Source: Zygnema cylindricum
Lineage: Eukaryota; Streptophyta; Zygnematophyceae; Zygnematales; Zygnemataceae
Assembly: GCA_037447655.1 (NCBI GenBank)
Contig: JBBHKE010002836.1
Span: forward strand, 1-64,000
DNA: 64,000 nucleotides
Direction: 5' to 3'
Below are positions 34,067-47,147 of the stretch, one piece after another. Positions within the stretch are counted from its first letter, which is position 1; each line of letters opens with the position of its first letter. A model generated the notes under the pieces. The model was not told the origin of the DNA and ran no database searches. It was given only the letters and a program-made list of their open reading frames with translations. A program made the translations under genes and the position numbers.

Positions 34067-37000
34067 GTCCTTATTGGACTAGGGTTTAGCAGTAGGTAGT
34101 CGTGAGTTGGCAGACCAAGACTTAGTGATATTTAGGTATCTCTCTCTAAGAGTGCTTGTAACTATAAAGGTCATCTTTGACCAATCTTAACTTAATGCTC
34201 GGGTGAGCAAATTCATTGATTCTTTTTGCTGCGGACTCAGGGGAGTCCAAGCTACACAGGGGTGTAGTCGGTGAGAGTTTTTGCGTGCCAAGGTGGCACA
34301 TATTCAGTGGGAAAGTCAAAGTGGGGAATATTGTCCAAATCACATGTTTTAGCTTTGCATTAAATGGTGGAACTGAGCACATAGAAGGTCTTCTTTTCAC
34401 AGGTGTGAAGGTGTATTGGGGTTCTAATTGTCAAGGGATCCTTCATTTGGGTTTATATCAACTTCGAGTCGGCACTATCTAGATTAGCTTCTTTTGGATC
34501 TGCGAATTCTGTGTGCAATGGAGCCAATAGAATTTTAGTTTACCAAGTAACCCGTGGTTGATTTTCAACTTGAAACATCCCCTCCCCATCCCGTCCCCAA
34601 TCAGAGTCTATAAATGCATGAATTTTGATGCTTTTCTGAGTTCTCCGAAGAGTATGCTTTCCTAAGTTCCCCCAAGTGTTAGAGTGTACTTGATTGTCTC
34701 TTTGAGGTATCTCAGTACTCTTTTTGCTGGTGACCTATGATGTTTCCTTGGCTTTTTTAGAAATTGACTGAGGATTCCAATGGCAACGATGATATCTGGA
34801 CGTGAGCAATTCATCGCGTAGATGAGTGCTCCAACTGCTTCACGATATGAAGCCTAAACTGGCTCATCTTGAATTTCGAGGTCCTCGATGAATTTTTCCC
34901 TTTGCTCCAAAGGTGAGGAGATGCCATTTGCATCCTGAAGCCGAAATCTGGTAAGAAGCTCCCCTATGTACTTTCTTTGACTGAGATGGATCTAAGTCAA
35001 TACCTTCTTTCTAGTTGTACCCTTTGGCCACAAGTCTACCCTAATCCCTTTCAATAGTGTTCCATTAATTCAATTTGACTTTGAAGACCCACTTACTTCC
35101 AAAATTTTTTCTCCCTGGAGGCAGGTCCACCAACTCCCATGTTTCTGCCTCCATGATAGACTTCATCTCATCGTTGACCGCCTCAATCTAGTGGTTTCTG
35201 TCAGGTGATGAGAAGGCCTTTTTGATGGTCATAGGCTCCCTTGATGCTTTAGTAAAAGCAAAGTTAAAACCAGCTTGCAAACGATTGCTAATTTCGTCAA
35301 TGCAAAGTACATACTTAAACTCGCCTAAATCTTTCATTTCAAAGGCTTATGATAGCATCTTCTTAACTTTTGCTATTTCCTCCTTTGTTTTCCCTAGTAT
35401 CATCAGATCGTCTAGATAGATTGCTATGATTATCTTGCTTTCTGGATGATAATATATTGAGTGATCTGATTGATAATATATTGAGTGAACTTACTGGATC
35501 TTTTCAAAGCCCTTTCCTTGTAGATATTCATCTATCTTAATGTTCCATAATCCGGGGGATTGTTTAAGGCCATAAAGAGCCTTAGAGAGTCTGCAAACCT
35601 TATTTGGGTTCATCGAGTCCTCATACCTTTTTGGTTGGGTCGTGTAGAGTTCCTCTTCGAGCTCTCCGTGGAGTAAGGTCGTTTTCATGTCCATCTGTTC
35701 CACTTCTAAATCAAGGATGGCGGCAAGGGCAAGGAGTGCCCGAACTGAGGTAAATTTCACAAACAGTGCAAATGTCTCCTTATAATCTATCTCCTCCTTC
35801 TGTGTGAACCCTTTAGCACCTAACCTTGCTTTGTAGCGTTCAATTGTGCCATCTGTGTTTCTCTTTTTCTTGAAAGTCCACTTACCCCCGATTGGTTTTC
35901 TCCTTTCTAGCAGGTCCTCCATTGTCCACGTGCCATTTTCAGTATGAAAGCCATCTCCTCATTGGTGGTGGCCTTCCATTTGTCGGAGTCTTCACCTACG
36001 AGAGCACTTTTAAGATTTGATGGTTCCTCAACCTGTGTCATCCCATCCAACTTCTTCTTTGGGGCCTTTGACATCTTCACCCATTCGCCAAACTTGTTAG
36101 GTGGGTTCCTTACCCGGTTCGGTCGTTCTACAGATTTTGCTGTCGGTTTTGTTGGGTCCTTTTTCTTTTCCACTACTGCTTTCGATGCTTTCTTAGTTTC
36201 GCTCCTGTTCATTGATGCGATGATGTCCTCGGCGGTTTCGGTAGTTTCAGACTTTGACTCCTATGTTCGTGCCTGCATTTGTTCATGAATCCTTGGTTCA
36301 GAGGGAGCGTTATCTGTGTCCTCTTCTGAATCGACATCTTGTGGCGGAATGTTTGATGGGTTAGGATGTATTGGCTTCACCTGTTCGTCAAACGTAAATG
36401 TCTCACCTCCTTGTTCACTCCCACTATTGGTGAACTGTGATTTCTCGCCGAATCTTACATCTCTGCTGATGATGATTTTCTTTGTGCTGCTGTTTAGCAC
36501 TCTGTATGCCTTACAGTGCTCGTCATACCCGAAAAATGTCCCCTCAATAGCCTTAGGTCCTAATTTCCCTCTTTTGTTGTTGTGATTATAAACGTAGGCC
36601 CTGCTCCCAAACACTTTTAGGTGGGATAGGTTCGCTCTGAACCATTCCACTGCTCGAACAGTGTGGAATTGTCTAATGCTCGGGTGGGGCATTTGTTACG
36701 CAGGTACACGGCGGTGCTCATGGCTTCCACGCAATAGTGCGGCTTAGTATTGTGGAGGTCCATCATGCTTTTTGTCATCTCAAGAAGTGTGCAATTCATC
36801 CTTTTTGCGACGCCGTTCTGTTCGGGTGTCGTTGGCGCCGTCAAGCGGTGTTCGATTCCCTCAGATTTGAGAAAATCATTAAATTCGTTCGAAAGGTACT
36901 CTCAACCCCTATCATTTCGCAAGCAAGTGATTGACGTGCCATGTTTCTTTTTGACTGCTGTCTTGTTCGCTTTAAAGTGAGCAAAAATATCGCTTTTGTG

Positions 37001-38631
37001 GGTCATTAAAAAAATGCATGTCATTTTGGTGAAGTGATCGATGAACTTAACCATGTATTGCTTGCCACTGCAGGAAGGAACCTTCGTTGGTCCCCAGACG
37101 TCGAAGTGCACAACCTCGAGGGGTCAGCTAGCTCTTTGTGCACTTGCTTGTGGGAATGGTTGTCGATGAACCTTTCCCATTTGCAACCGTGACATGGATC
37201 AGGTGAGTGTTTCACAGACGTGAGTCCGATCCCATGTGACATGTTGCCTCTGATCATCTTCTTCATCCCCTCTGTGTGTAAATGACCGCATTTGCAATGC
37301 CACAAGAATTTGTTTGATAAATTTTAAGTCTTAGGTTCGGGCACCCCCGTTTCGTTGGTGCCAACTCCTGTGTCTTTTATGTCTACAGCAAGTGATGAGT
37401 TTGTTCCTTGGAGCGTTGAACTTGCGGCAAGTGCGTTGGACTTTAACCTTGGGTTGCACTTGAGACGGTAAGTGCGATCTGCCATCTGTTCTCTTTCTGC
37501 AATTGTTAGTCTTTCTCTGATTAGTTTGATCTTTCCTCCTTTTTGCCATACTGGTATAATTCCGTTATCCTCGGCTAGAGGGGTAGAGTAGAGGTTCCTC
37601 TTGAAATCTGGAACAAACAAAACATTATTGATTGTGCGAAAGTTCAGTTTTCCATCCACTAACGCCTCTATCTCAATGTCGGTTCCTCTTGAAATCTGGA
37701 ACAAACAAAACATTATTGATTGTGCAAAAGTTCAGTTTTCCATCCACTAACGTTTCTATCTCAATGTCTCCTGCGCCGAGTCCGGAAAAGATTCGGTTGC
37801 CAAATTTTTGGGGTCGGGCGGTTGTGGTCGGTTGATTCATCAGGAAAAAAAAAGTCGGTTACGGTCGATCAAACAAAAAACACAAAAAAATGAAAATTTT
37901 GTTCTTGTCCATATAATCCAAAATTATTGTACTTTGTAATCTTTGGCATCGTGGAAGTACTTGACATAAGGATTACAGTCGCAAATTTGACACGGTAGTA
38001 AGAGTATTCATTTCGCAAACCTTAGGGAACGTGTCAAATCATAATTGTTGGTTATTCATAAGTCGTACATTATTGCGAAGTGTTAATTATGCATTTTATA
38101 CCGTGTTTCCACAAATATATCATTTTATTATGTCAATGTCATGGGACATGTATAATTATTCGTTTGTAAATCAATGAAAATGAGGTTATTACGCCAATTT
38201 TCCACGACAAATCCAAAATATTGGCTTGCTCACATGTTTTAGGCAATAAATCAATATAATGAATTGTTGTTTAAGTTAGAAAAACTCAACCACAATTTAA
38301 ACAAAACTTAGTCATACACTAAAATGGACAAAAATATCCTCGTTTCCCTTGAAACTACAATCCAAAACGAACTTCGAAAATCAAAACATGGTGAAATTGC
38401 TCAGTATTACCTAGTGAAAGAAAGCAAAGCCACTTCAAATTGTTGGAAAAAATTTGAACATGTCTATGAAGTTAAAACATCAAACAAATACATGGTAAAT
38501 GGGGCTGGTTTTGTGGCTTGCAATGCATGTTTCATAGTTTATCAATACAAGTGAGCAAACGGTACTTCAACAATCAACACTCTCACATGTTTAGATTTGG
38601 CCGACATGGATAATTCAAGAGGACTTCTTCG
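34067..38631. repeat. 4,565-bp duplicated block, copy 2
   Basis: Second copy of 27404-31968. It starts abruptly inside the LTR sequence of element I, without the LTR's first 787 bp or the element interior. It runs into hAT copy b without a break. Confidence 0.9.
34543..37769 (-). pseudogene. Copia element II pol, second copy
   Basis: Same content as 27880-31106, including every stop, frameshift and the 88-bp duplication. It is not an independent insertion: it arrived as part of the block duplication. Confidence 0.85.
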
Positions 38632-40585
38632 AAAGTTTCTTTCAAAAACGGAGGCGAAAATGAGTGACCAAAAAAAATTGCAAAAATGGTGGCGTTGATG
38701 TTATGTGAGGACCTTCGACCATTTTCGATAGTCGACGGTTCAGGTATGGCTTATTTGAAATTCTATTTGAGATGGCTTTAGTGTGTATGTCATTATAACT
38801 TATTTTGTTAATAAATTTATATATTTCAGCTTCACCACTATTTCTTTACGCTTATTTTTATTTTATTTATTATTATTTGGTTTGTCATGATGTTGTTTAT
38901 GATTTATCTATCCATAAAAAAAAAATTGTTTCGGCAGAAACCATCTATATTAATCATGGTTAGACATTGTATGATATTTTCTTTTATTCTATTATTTTTT
39001 TGTTTTTTTCTCCAAGTTTTCAAGCATTTTGTCAAACATTGTTTGATGTTGGTGTTTCGTCCAACAAAAGTGTTGACATCGACCAACTACTCCCGTCCGT
39101 CAATAGCGTAAAAAACTACATTATATCTTCTGCAAAAGATATTCGTAGTTTAATCATCCCAAAACTTAGAGAAAATATTGACAACAATATTTTTGTCGCA
39201 TTCACGACGGATCTCTGGACCGAGACAATAAAAAAAACCTCATTCTTGTCAGTAACCACTCATTTCATTGACAAATAATTTAAACTTCATGCACGGACGC
39301 TTCAAGTCGATCATTTTTCGGAGGAAATACACACCGCGGAAAATGTTTTAATGGCTTTCAAAAATTGTTTGACCAATTTTGAAATGTCCAATTTTGATCT
39401 CAACGTTGTCGTGGCTGATAGTGGCTCTAACATATGTGCGGCTGAAAGTCTACCGAGTATGTTTACTAGGATACCTTGCGCGGACCATAAAATTGCTACA
39501 ATTGTGACAACGATGTTGAATAAGAACGGACCTTCTAAAAAAGGCAAATACGATGTGGAAGTTCCTGATTTTTTTCATCTAATTGACGCGTGTAAATCAT
39601 TGGTCACGTTTTTCAAACATAGTAATTTACAAAATCTTTTGAAAACACTTTAAAACAAAAAAACGCAACACGGTTGAATTCTTTGCTCCGAATGCTTAAG
39701 AGTATTTATGATACATTCAATGAGATAGGACCAATCGCTCAAGCAAAAAATAAATTGATACTTTTTGCTTGTATCGATAAGGCTCACCTTATCGAACTTA
39801 TACAATTTTTGGAAAGGTTTCAAGAAGCGACCCTAAAGTTGGAAAAATTCAAAGAACCAACTTTACATATGGTTTTGTTTAAACTATCATCTCTCCATAA
39901 CCATTGTAAGATAAGGAAAACATTTTACAATGACGGTGAAAAAAAAAGCCCCGCCGATTCCCCAAACTTGTAAAAATTGAAACAATTTTTTTGTGAAATT
40001 TGCACTAACGAAGTGGGGCCTTCATGAGTATCATATTGTCGCGGTTGTGTTAGATCTCCGACAAAATCAAAAGCTTGAAATAATTGGGGTATCGAAAACT
40101 GAAATTGAAAGCGCAAGGGTCAAACTTCGAGAACTCGTAAACGACCTCGGCGATGACGTTGATTTCGGAAGTCCTCAACGTATTACAAAAAAAACAAAAA
40201 ACATCGCAAAATACAGACAGTTTCTACAATTTTTTTGATCAGAGCAATGACGAAAATGAGTTTTTTATTACCACCGACAAAAAACGCTTGTTAACGACGA
40301 AATGAAACGATATTTTGATTTAAAATTAACCAACGACGAAAGATTGAACTTTAACATACTTCAATGGTGGGAAAATAATCAAATGTACGTGCGAAAGATG
40401 GAGGATTTCTTGTTCTAGCCGGTGTTGCTATATCTATTCTAGCTATTCCGGTTTCTAGCTCCATGTCTGAATGCAATTTTTCGGATGTCGGGAACAGGAT
40501 AACAAAGAAGAGGAGCTCGCTAGCGACTTCAATTGTTAGTGATCGTTTGTTTGTTAGATCCAACCGAGATCTTTTAAATGCATAG
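38324..40585 (+). pseudogene. hAT transposase, copy b (with dimerisation domain)
   Basis: The first part is the duplicated block, with the BED-like region and the same stop after ACFIVYQYK. Beyond 38631 it diverges from copy a. It keeps AFTTDLWTETI, VVVADSGSN and IPCADHKIATIV. The C-terminal hAT dimerisation region is present near 40425-40580: ILAIPVSSSMSECNFSDV, then RITKKRSSLATS, ending at TAG 40585. The splice acceptor present in copy a (CCCCAG) reads CTCCAAG here. Several frameshifts make it inactive. Confidence 0.78.
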
Positions 40586-43021
40586 TTTTTGTTTTGTTAT
40601 GTTTTCTAGTTATTGTTTTAGTTATGTATATATTATTGTTCTATGTTTTTTTTTTGTATTTCACTATTTTTCTAGTGTTTATCTTTTTTTTTTCTTAAAC
40701 CATAATGCTTCTTATTACCAAATTTCCAAAGCGCAGTATTTATACCACGTTTAGTTTTATAGATTGTGTAATTTTTGAGGTTGAGATTTTGTATAATAGC
40801 GTCGAAAATAGGACAAAATTGTGATTTTATTATTTATATGTTTGATACTACAAAACATTTTTTGGGTTTTTTGCTAATTACAATTTGTTTTTTGCTAGTT
40901 GATTTTTTATGTGAAAAACTAAGGTTTTATTTTGTTACCATACATAATTAAAACTTTTTTTTTTTTGCATAATTCATAACATAATATTGTAGTCAAAAAA
41001 AAAACCGTCCAAAAATAGTAGCGAAAAATTTAGATTAGCGAGAAAATGAACTTAAATATAAGAGTTTAAGCATTAATCTCAAAGTTACACGAAAAATTAG
41101 GAATAAATCTCTTGAGGGAAGTGACTGTTTAGAAAAAAATATATTTGTAAAGGGAGATTGGAAAAAGACAAAATAGTAAAAAGAAGAGATACACGAGCTG
41201 TTTTTTTGCAAAGGAAGATATACCACTACACCACGCTTTGTTATTAGTGTTAATAAGTCGCTACTACTTATACACAAAAATCACAAAATATAGTCAACAA
41301 TATTATTTAAAGACGTGGACTTTAACATATCACGTCTACCATGTCTCCTTGCAGTAAATAGTATTATTAATCATAATTTTCCATTAAAACTACATCGCCA
41401 ATCGTAATTAGCGTTATTAACGCTAATTGCGTCACCACAAATTTTGACCCAAAAACCTTATTAAGATAAAATAACTCTAATTTTTTCTTTACATTATTTA
41501 AGTTACTTTTTGAATCAACTTTAACAACTATACGCTGCGAATCGTTATAAGTGTCTATAATTTTAATTTGGATCCTTAAATTTTGATTTTTTTTCCTCAA
41601 ATGGGATACATGAGTTTAATTATTCATTGACGTTAATTAGAGTACGGTACAAAATAGCGTAAAGAACGAAAATAAAATAATATCTAAATAGTGTGGTGAA
41701 TGGTCGATGTCAGACCGTACAAAAATGTACCTCTTCAGGTGAAAATTATACAAAAATGAATTAAATCAGACGTGCACGTATAGGAACGTGCGCTAAAAAA
41801 ACAGGATTAGTCTGACACGTAAATTAGTCAGACATATACGCATATTTAAATTTCACGACAACGTGCGATTTATTATATTTTGTACGGATACATATATTAA
41901 CGTATATTATCGTACGGCGAATATTTCAATTTTGTTGTTCCCAAATTAGCATTAACGTTGAAATTACAAAACACATTTAAAAAAAAAAAAAACGAATTCT
42001 TGGTAAATTTTCTTCAACACTATCTAAACTTTGACACTAATAACGATTCCCGGTGTAGTATAGTACACCGCGCATAGTTATTAGTGTAAACAACTCTAAT
42101 TTGGGTTATTAAAATCTTGATTTTTTTTCGCAATTAATATACATGATTTTCGAAATTAAATTAGCAACGCTATTTAAAGATGTGGACTATAATCTGCCAC
42201 ATTTTTGGCACTAAATTAGAATTAATAACACTAATTTTTTTTTACGCTATTTAAACTTTGACACTAATAACGATGCGCGGTGTACCGTTTTAAATAGTGT
42301 GACTTACGATCGGTGTTTCACCGCTCAAAATTGTACCTTATTAACAAAAAAAGTACAAAAAATGAATTATTACATGCCGTTATGATATTACTGCGTTTTC
42401 ATAAACCGCGTAGTGCAAATGTCATAATGACTTAAAATTGTACGTTTGTCAGATTCTGTATGTGTACCTAAAAGATATTCAAAGCGGATAATTATTACGG
42501 GGAGAAACCTAAATTAGAGTTATTGATAAAACTAAAGTATTTTTTTTTGGAAAAAACAAAAAAATCTAAACTAGAATGGATAACATTAATTATTTATTTA
42601 CAATAATTACGATTAACTGTGTAATAAATGTTTACCGATAAAAACAACGAGCGTTGTGTTTTTGTATTTTTCCGGTTACGGTCGGGTACGGTTAGTCGCG
42701 ATAAATCGAGTTTCATTTGACTTTTATTTTCGTAAACGACGGTCGGTTAACGGTTAACAATTTTGGAGCGTGACATAACACGGTCAGGCGTCGGTTACTC
42801 AGATTTTGGAAGAAAAAAAACGGTCGGTTTCGGTAATATATAATTTTCACTTTTGCGACCTCTGCATACGAGTTGTGATTTGCGTGGTTCCACGTAAGTT
42901 GACGATCAAATCTCTAAAATCATCAAAGATTTGGAAACCAACCATATCGTATGGAAATCCGTACTTGCGTATTACGTACGTGTACTTCGCAAGTGTACCG
43001 CATCAATGTACCTCTGAGATC
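40586..43021. other. AT-rich DNA with MITE ends and hAT terminal sequence
   Basis: No gene was recognised. The stretch contains the foldback at 42034-42087 and MITE-type ends near 41390, 41527 and 42270. A hAT subterminal region at 42655-42864 contains TACGGTTAGTCGCGA and ends in CACTTTTGCGACCTCTG, the likely 3' terminus of hAT copy b. Confidence 0.5.
42034..42087. mobile_element. Foldback of two CACCG MITE termini
   Basis: ACACTAATAAC (42034-42044) is inverted as GTTATTAGTGT (42077-42087). GGTGTA (42052-42057) is inverted as TACACC (42064-42069). The arrangement looks like two MITE ends facing each other across a six-base GTATAG spacer. Confidence 0.55.
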
Positions 43022-43362
43022 TGAAACTCTGAGACCTCCATAAGTCCTTAGAATGGACAGCTTCCAAGAAGCCTCTAGGATAACCCTCACCCCTTTGTGT
43101 TTCAGCAAGAACAACATCCACCCTGGCAGACAAAAACTCTGACCACCTTCACCCCCGTGAAGACAAGACTCCCTTGAGTCTATAGCAAAAAGAATCTCTG
43201 AATTTGCTCCCCTGAGCAGTTAAATGAATTATCCTACGTGTTATTATTTCAATAAATAACAAACCCTATAGTGTGTATCACTAGTACTAGTCTTATTGGA
43301 TAAGTCTACCGGCTACCGGCTGCCCAGCGGACCGACAAGTACCAAGATCAAATCCTGGTTCC
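43022..43362 (-). repeat. 3' LTR of element B, distal piece
   Basis: Matches the TGAAACTCTGAGACC side of 54356-54926. It contains stem-loops CTTCAC-CCCC-GTGAAG and AGACTC-CCTT-GAGTCT. It stops at the target GTTCC, where element A is inserted. Confidence 0.85.
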
Positions 43363-44416
43363 CGCAATTCTGTGTCCTCCATTTGGACGAAGAATGAGGA
43401 AGCCTCTAGGTAATTTTTGACTAACCCACTTTCAACGAGAGCAACTGCTACCCTAGCAGACAAATAAATAACTTGATTGCACCCCTGTGCAGTCTGGACC
43501 CCCCTGAGTCCACAGCAAAAAAGTAACCTGATTGCACCCCTGTGCAGTCTGGACTCCCCTGAGTCCACAGCAAAAAGAATCAGTGAAAACGCTTTATCAG
43601 ACGATTAATTCTCAAGCGGCAAAGATGCCAATATTTATAGAAGATTGTTGGGAGAGAGGCTGCTACCTCCTCAATCCACTAAGTCCCAAACCCTCTCACA
43701 ACCCCTATCTACTGAAGTACGGGACCAATCAGAAGACTGTATAGTACACAAAAGTACCATGGCCGATGTATTTTTCATACGGCCTGTGTACGACAAGGCC
43801 ATGGAGTGGACGCCTGTCTCCTCCGAACTTGTCCTCACGCTCCCCAGGATTCCGGCTTCCCAATGACGTATTGCCACGTGTCGCCAGGTTATGTTATATC
43901 CGCAAACCGCCAAAGCGGTCATTCCATGATCTCGGCGATGATGTGAGCCGTCGGATCTAAGTAGGCTTTAATTCCCAACCGTTGAAAACAAATGTCCGGT
44001 ATATTTGTTTCGTGCGCACTTTAATTTCCCAACTAGTTTCTATGTATCCTATTTGTAATTCCGTTAATCGGATTAGTCGTCTATCTATTGTTTAAATAGC
44101 TATCAAACCCTATGTATCCTAACGGACTACTACGACAGACTGGTAAGGGTTGACGGCTATGCCTCCCCCTACCGGTCGGAGGTTCGAGTCATGCCGGACT
44201 CAACCTTTTTGGTTGAGAGTCACTTAGGTCACTCTTAAGCCCTGCCTATGGAGCTAAGGCAACCATGGCTCCACCGCCCTCTCTCTCCTTCAGGGACTAC
44301 AACAAGTATGGGGGTCAAAGAGAGAAGGTGGAGGCAAGTTGCCTCTTGCTTTTCTTTTCTTTCTTATTTTAATTAAGACCTAGAAAATACCTCCCCTAAA
44401 TCTAGTGATTTCAACA
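43363..44416 (-). repeat. 3' LTR of element A
   Basis: 1,054 bp. The left end begins CG where TG is expected, a likely C/T transition. It contains a tandem repeat of the GCACCCCTGTGCAGTC stem-loop segment (about 43470-43575) that the other LTR lacks. A tRNA-like segment with GGTTCGAGTC lies at about 44130-44210 on the plus strand. Confidence 0.87.
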
Positions 44417-44427
44417 CTCCCCTTATT
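44417..44427 (-). promoter_or_regulatory. Polypurine tract of element A
   Basis: Sense AATAAGGGGAG lies directly before the 3' LTR, conserved with element B. Confidence 0.75.
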
Positions 44428-44429
44428 TT

Positions 44430-46808
44430 CTAGTCTAATTTTAGTTTCTCTTTTAATCCACATTTTTCTCTACAATACTTTAGCTTGGGAGACGGCACAG
44501 ACTTTGTCATCATATTAGCCACCATTTCCCCATCACTCCTATACACCAAATTCACGATTTTATTTTCCACTTTTTCCCTCACAAAGCTCAATCTTATATC
44601 CATATGCTTTGCTTTAAAATGGTGTTTTGGATTGACTGCAATTGCAGCCTGATTGTCACAAAACACTTTATGTACTCCTTTCTTCATGTACCCCAATTCT
44701 TGCAACAACGACTTCACCCACATAAGCTCTTTCGCAGCAGAAGAAGAGGCCATGTACTCAGCCTCCATAGTGGACTGAGCAACAACCTTTTGTTGCTTCT
44801 TGCTCCAACAACAAGCACCTTCCCCCACATACAATACATACCCAGAAGTGCATCTTCTCATAGGTGCATCACCATAACTGGCATCACTCTAAGTAGTGAT
44901 GTCAGTGTGCTCCCCTCCCAAATGCAACCATAGATCCCTAGTTCCCACCAGGTATCTCATTACTCTCTTGGCTGCCTTCCAGTCTCTCTTTCTAGGATCA
45001 TTAAGACTCCTACTGAGGACTCCAACTCCTGCAGCTATGTGAGGCCTAGTACAATTCATAAAGTAAATCAAACTTCCTACAACCTGTCTGTAGGGAATAG
45101 ACTTCATAAATTGCCTCTCTTCAGGACTCATCTGATCATCTAACATTATCACTCCTTCTTGTACACTTCCATCACTTACTGTTTTCAAGTCCATGGGAGT
45201 GGTAGAATTGTTTGCATTCACCATCTGGAATTTCTCCAGCATATTTCCTATAGCCTCTTTCTGTGTAAGTCTGATGATCCTCTTCTCCCTATTTCTTTCC
45301 ATTTGAATTCCCGGAATATATTTAGCCTCTCCTAAATCCTTCATGTCAAATCTACTTCCCACATCTTTCTTTAACCTATTTATCTTCTCCATAAACTTAC
45401 TCAATACCAGCAAATCATCCACATAAATTGCAATAAAAATCCCACCATTCTCATCCTCAAACATATAAATAGATTGTTCAAAACTGATCCGAATATACCC
45501 TAGACTGGTAAGAAACTCATCTAGTTTCTTATTCCATTGTTTGGGGGGCTGCTTTAGTCCATATAAGGACTTTATAAGTCTGCAGACTTTGCTTTCCTCT
45601 CCTTCCTCTACAAAACCTTCTGGTTGCCGCAAGAAGATTTCTTCCTCCAGTTCACCGTTGAGGAAGGCGGTTTTGATATCCATTTGGGGAATTTCCATGT
45701 CTTCCGCTGCTGCTAAACTAAGGAAAATCCTTACAGATGGGAATCGAACTACCGGAGCAAAGGTCTCCTCATAATCTATCCCCTCTTTTTGAGTGAACCT
45801 TTTTGCCACCAGCCGAGCCTTAAATCTCACAATGGTGTTATCTGGATTCAGTTTCAGTTTAAATACCCATTTACACCCAATGGGTTTTCTATATGGTGGA
45901 GAGTCCACCAGCTCCCAAGTATTTGCCTCCATGATTGAAGCCATCTCATCATTTATGGCTCTGACCCACCTTTCTTTCTCCGGACTGTCCATTGCCTCTG
46001 AGTATGACTGAGGCTCATCTGGATGAGAAAGCTTTGTTACCTTGCAAGCAGCCTGTTTTCCTTGAAGTCTTTTGCTGCTCCTCCGTCCTCCCTCAAAGTC
46101 CGAAGCTGGAATAGAGGAAAGCCTTGGATTCCTGCGAACTGTCTCATCAGCTCCCCTATCCATGGGAACCGGTTTTGACTCCTCTTCCTCTCTCTCCTCA
46201 AAGGGTGTAGGAATATGAGGAGATTTTGGTGTATCTCCCCCATCTTTTATCTCCCCTCGATCTGCAATCATGTTTTCACTAGTGTCCTTTTTAGGAAGAT
46301 CTAAGTCCTCCTCACTCTCGGACTCAAAGTTGATTCTGATTTTCTTAGTGTATTTGAAGGGATAAAAAGACTTCCATTCATCCATGACAACTAGATGCTT
46401 TACCAGAATGATATCTTGTTTAGCTAAGTCATCGACTCTATAACCCTTGACATCCTCATCATATCCCACAAAATATTCCGGTTTCCCTTTAGCATCTAGT
46501 TTCCAGTTTTTCTTACTTGTGTCAAGACTGTAAACTTGACTACCGAATACTTTCAAGTGGGAAACATTCGGTTTCTTTCCAACCCATCTCTCATAAGGGG
46601 TCATTCCTTTAACAGCTGTGGTGAGGACTCTATTCTTAATGTAGTTAGCACAGTTCATGGCCTCTGCCCAAAATCTTCTTCCTATTTTCTTATCTGCCAA
46701 CATGCAACAAACACTATCTCCCAAAGTCCGGTTTAACCTCTCAGCTACCCCATTTTTTTCTGGATTATTCAGTACAATTTTCTGATGCTGAACTCCCTCA
46801 TCTCTCAA
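44430..46808 (-). pseudogene. Element A integrase C-terminus, reverse transcriptase and RNase H
   Basis: A long frame from 46808 holds the integrase end (KNGVAERLNRTL, with the likely catalytic Glu), KVFGSQVYSLDTSKKNWKL, and a complete-looking reverse transcriptase with GFTQ-like RFTQKEGIDYEETFAPVVR, QMDIKTAFLNGELEEEI and the YVDDLLVLS active site. A TAG stop at about 44886-44888 replaces the Trp of AWSDASYG, which is still readable in element C. RNase H then continues to 44430 (CTSGYVLYVGEGACCWS, TMEAEYMA, KAKHMDIRLSFVREK). Confidence 0.88.
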
Positions 46809-47143
46809 ATAATCCTCAAACTGGTTAGAAGTGTACTCTCCCCCATATCACTCCTTATTCTCTTAATGGGGGTTCCGTGCAACTTCTTACTCCAGGCTTT
46901 GTATTCTTTAAAGTATTTCGGTGTTTCAGACTTTGTTTTCAAGAAGTAGACTCTGGAATATCTAGACCAATCATCGGTAATTGTCAACATATACCTCTTT
47001 CCCTCAACCGAAGGCACCCTTGCTGGTCCCCAGATATCTGTGTGGACCAGATCTAGTACTTTCTCACCTCTATATGTGGTAGTTTTGGGAAAGGGAAGTC
47101 TGTGAGCCTTACCTTGGGCACAGCCACTACAGTCATCCATCAT
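46805..47143 (-). pseudogene. Element A pre-integrase finger end and integrase core
   Basis: MDDCSGCAQGKAHRLPFP gives the last part of the HHCC finger. HTDIWGPARVPSVEGKRYML gives the first catalytic Asp and RSDMGES the second. A one-base indel in the CTCCCCCATATCAC region (about 46838-46852; B reads CTCCACCATTGTCAC) breaks the frame before the rest of the core. Confidence 0.82.
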
Positions 47144-47147
47144 CTTA

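Noticed and set aside
34067-37769. A second independent element II insertion
   Set aside because: It shares every stop, the 88-bp repeat and the neighbouring LTR fragment with the first copy, so it is a block duplication and not a transposition.
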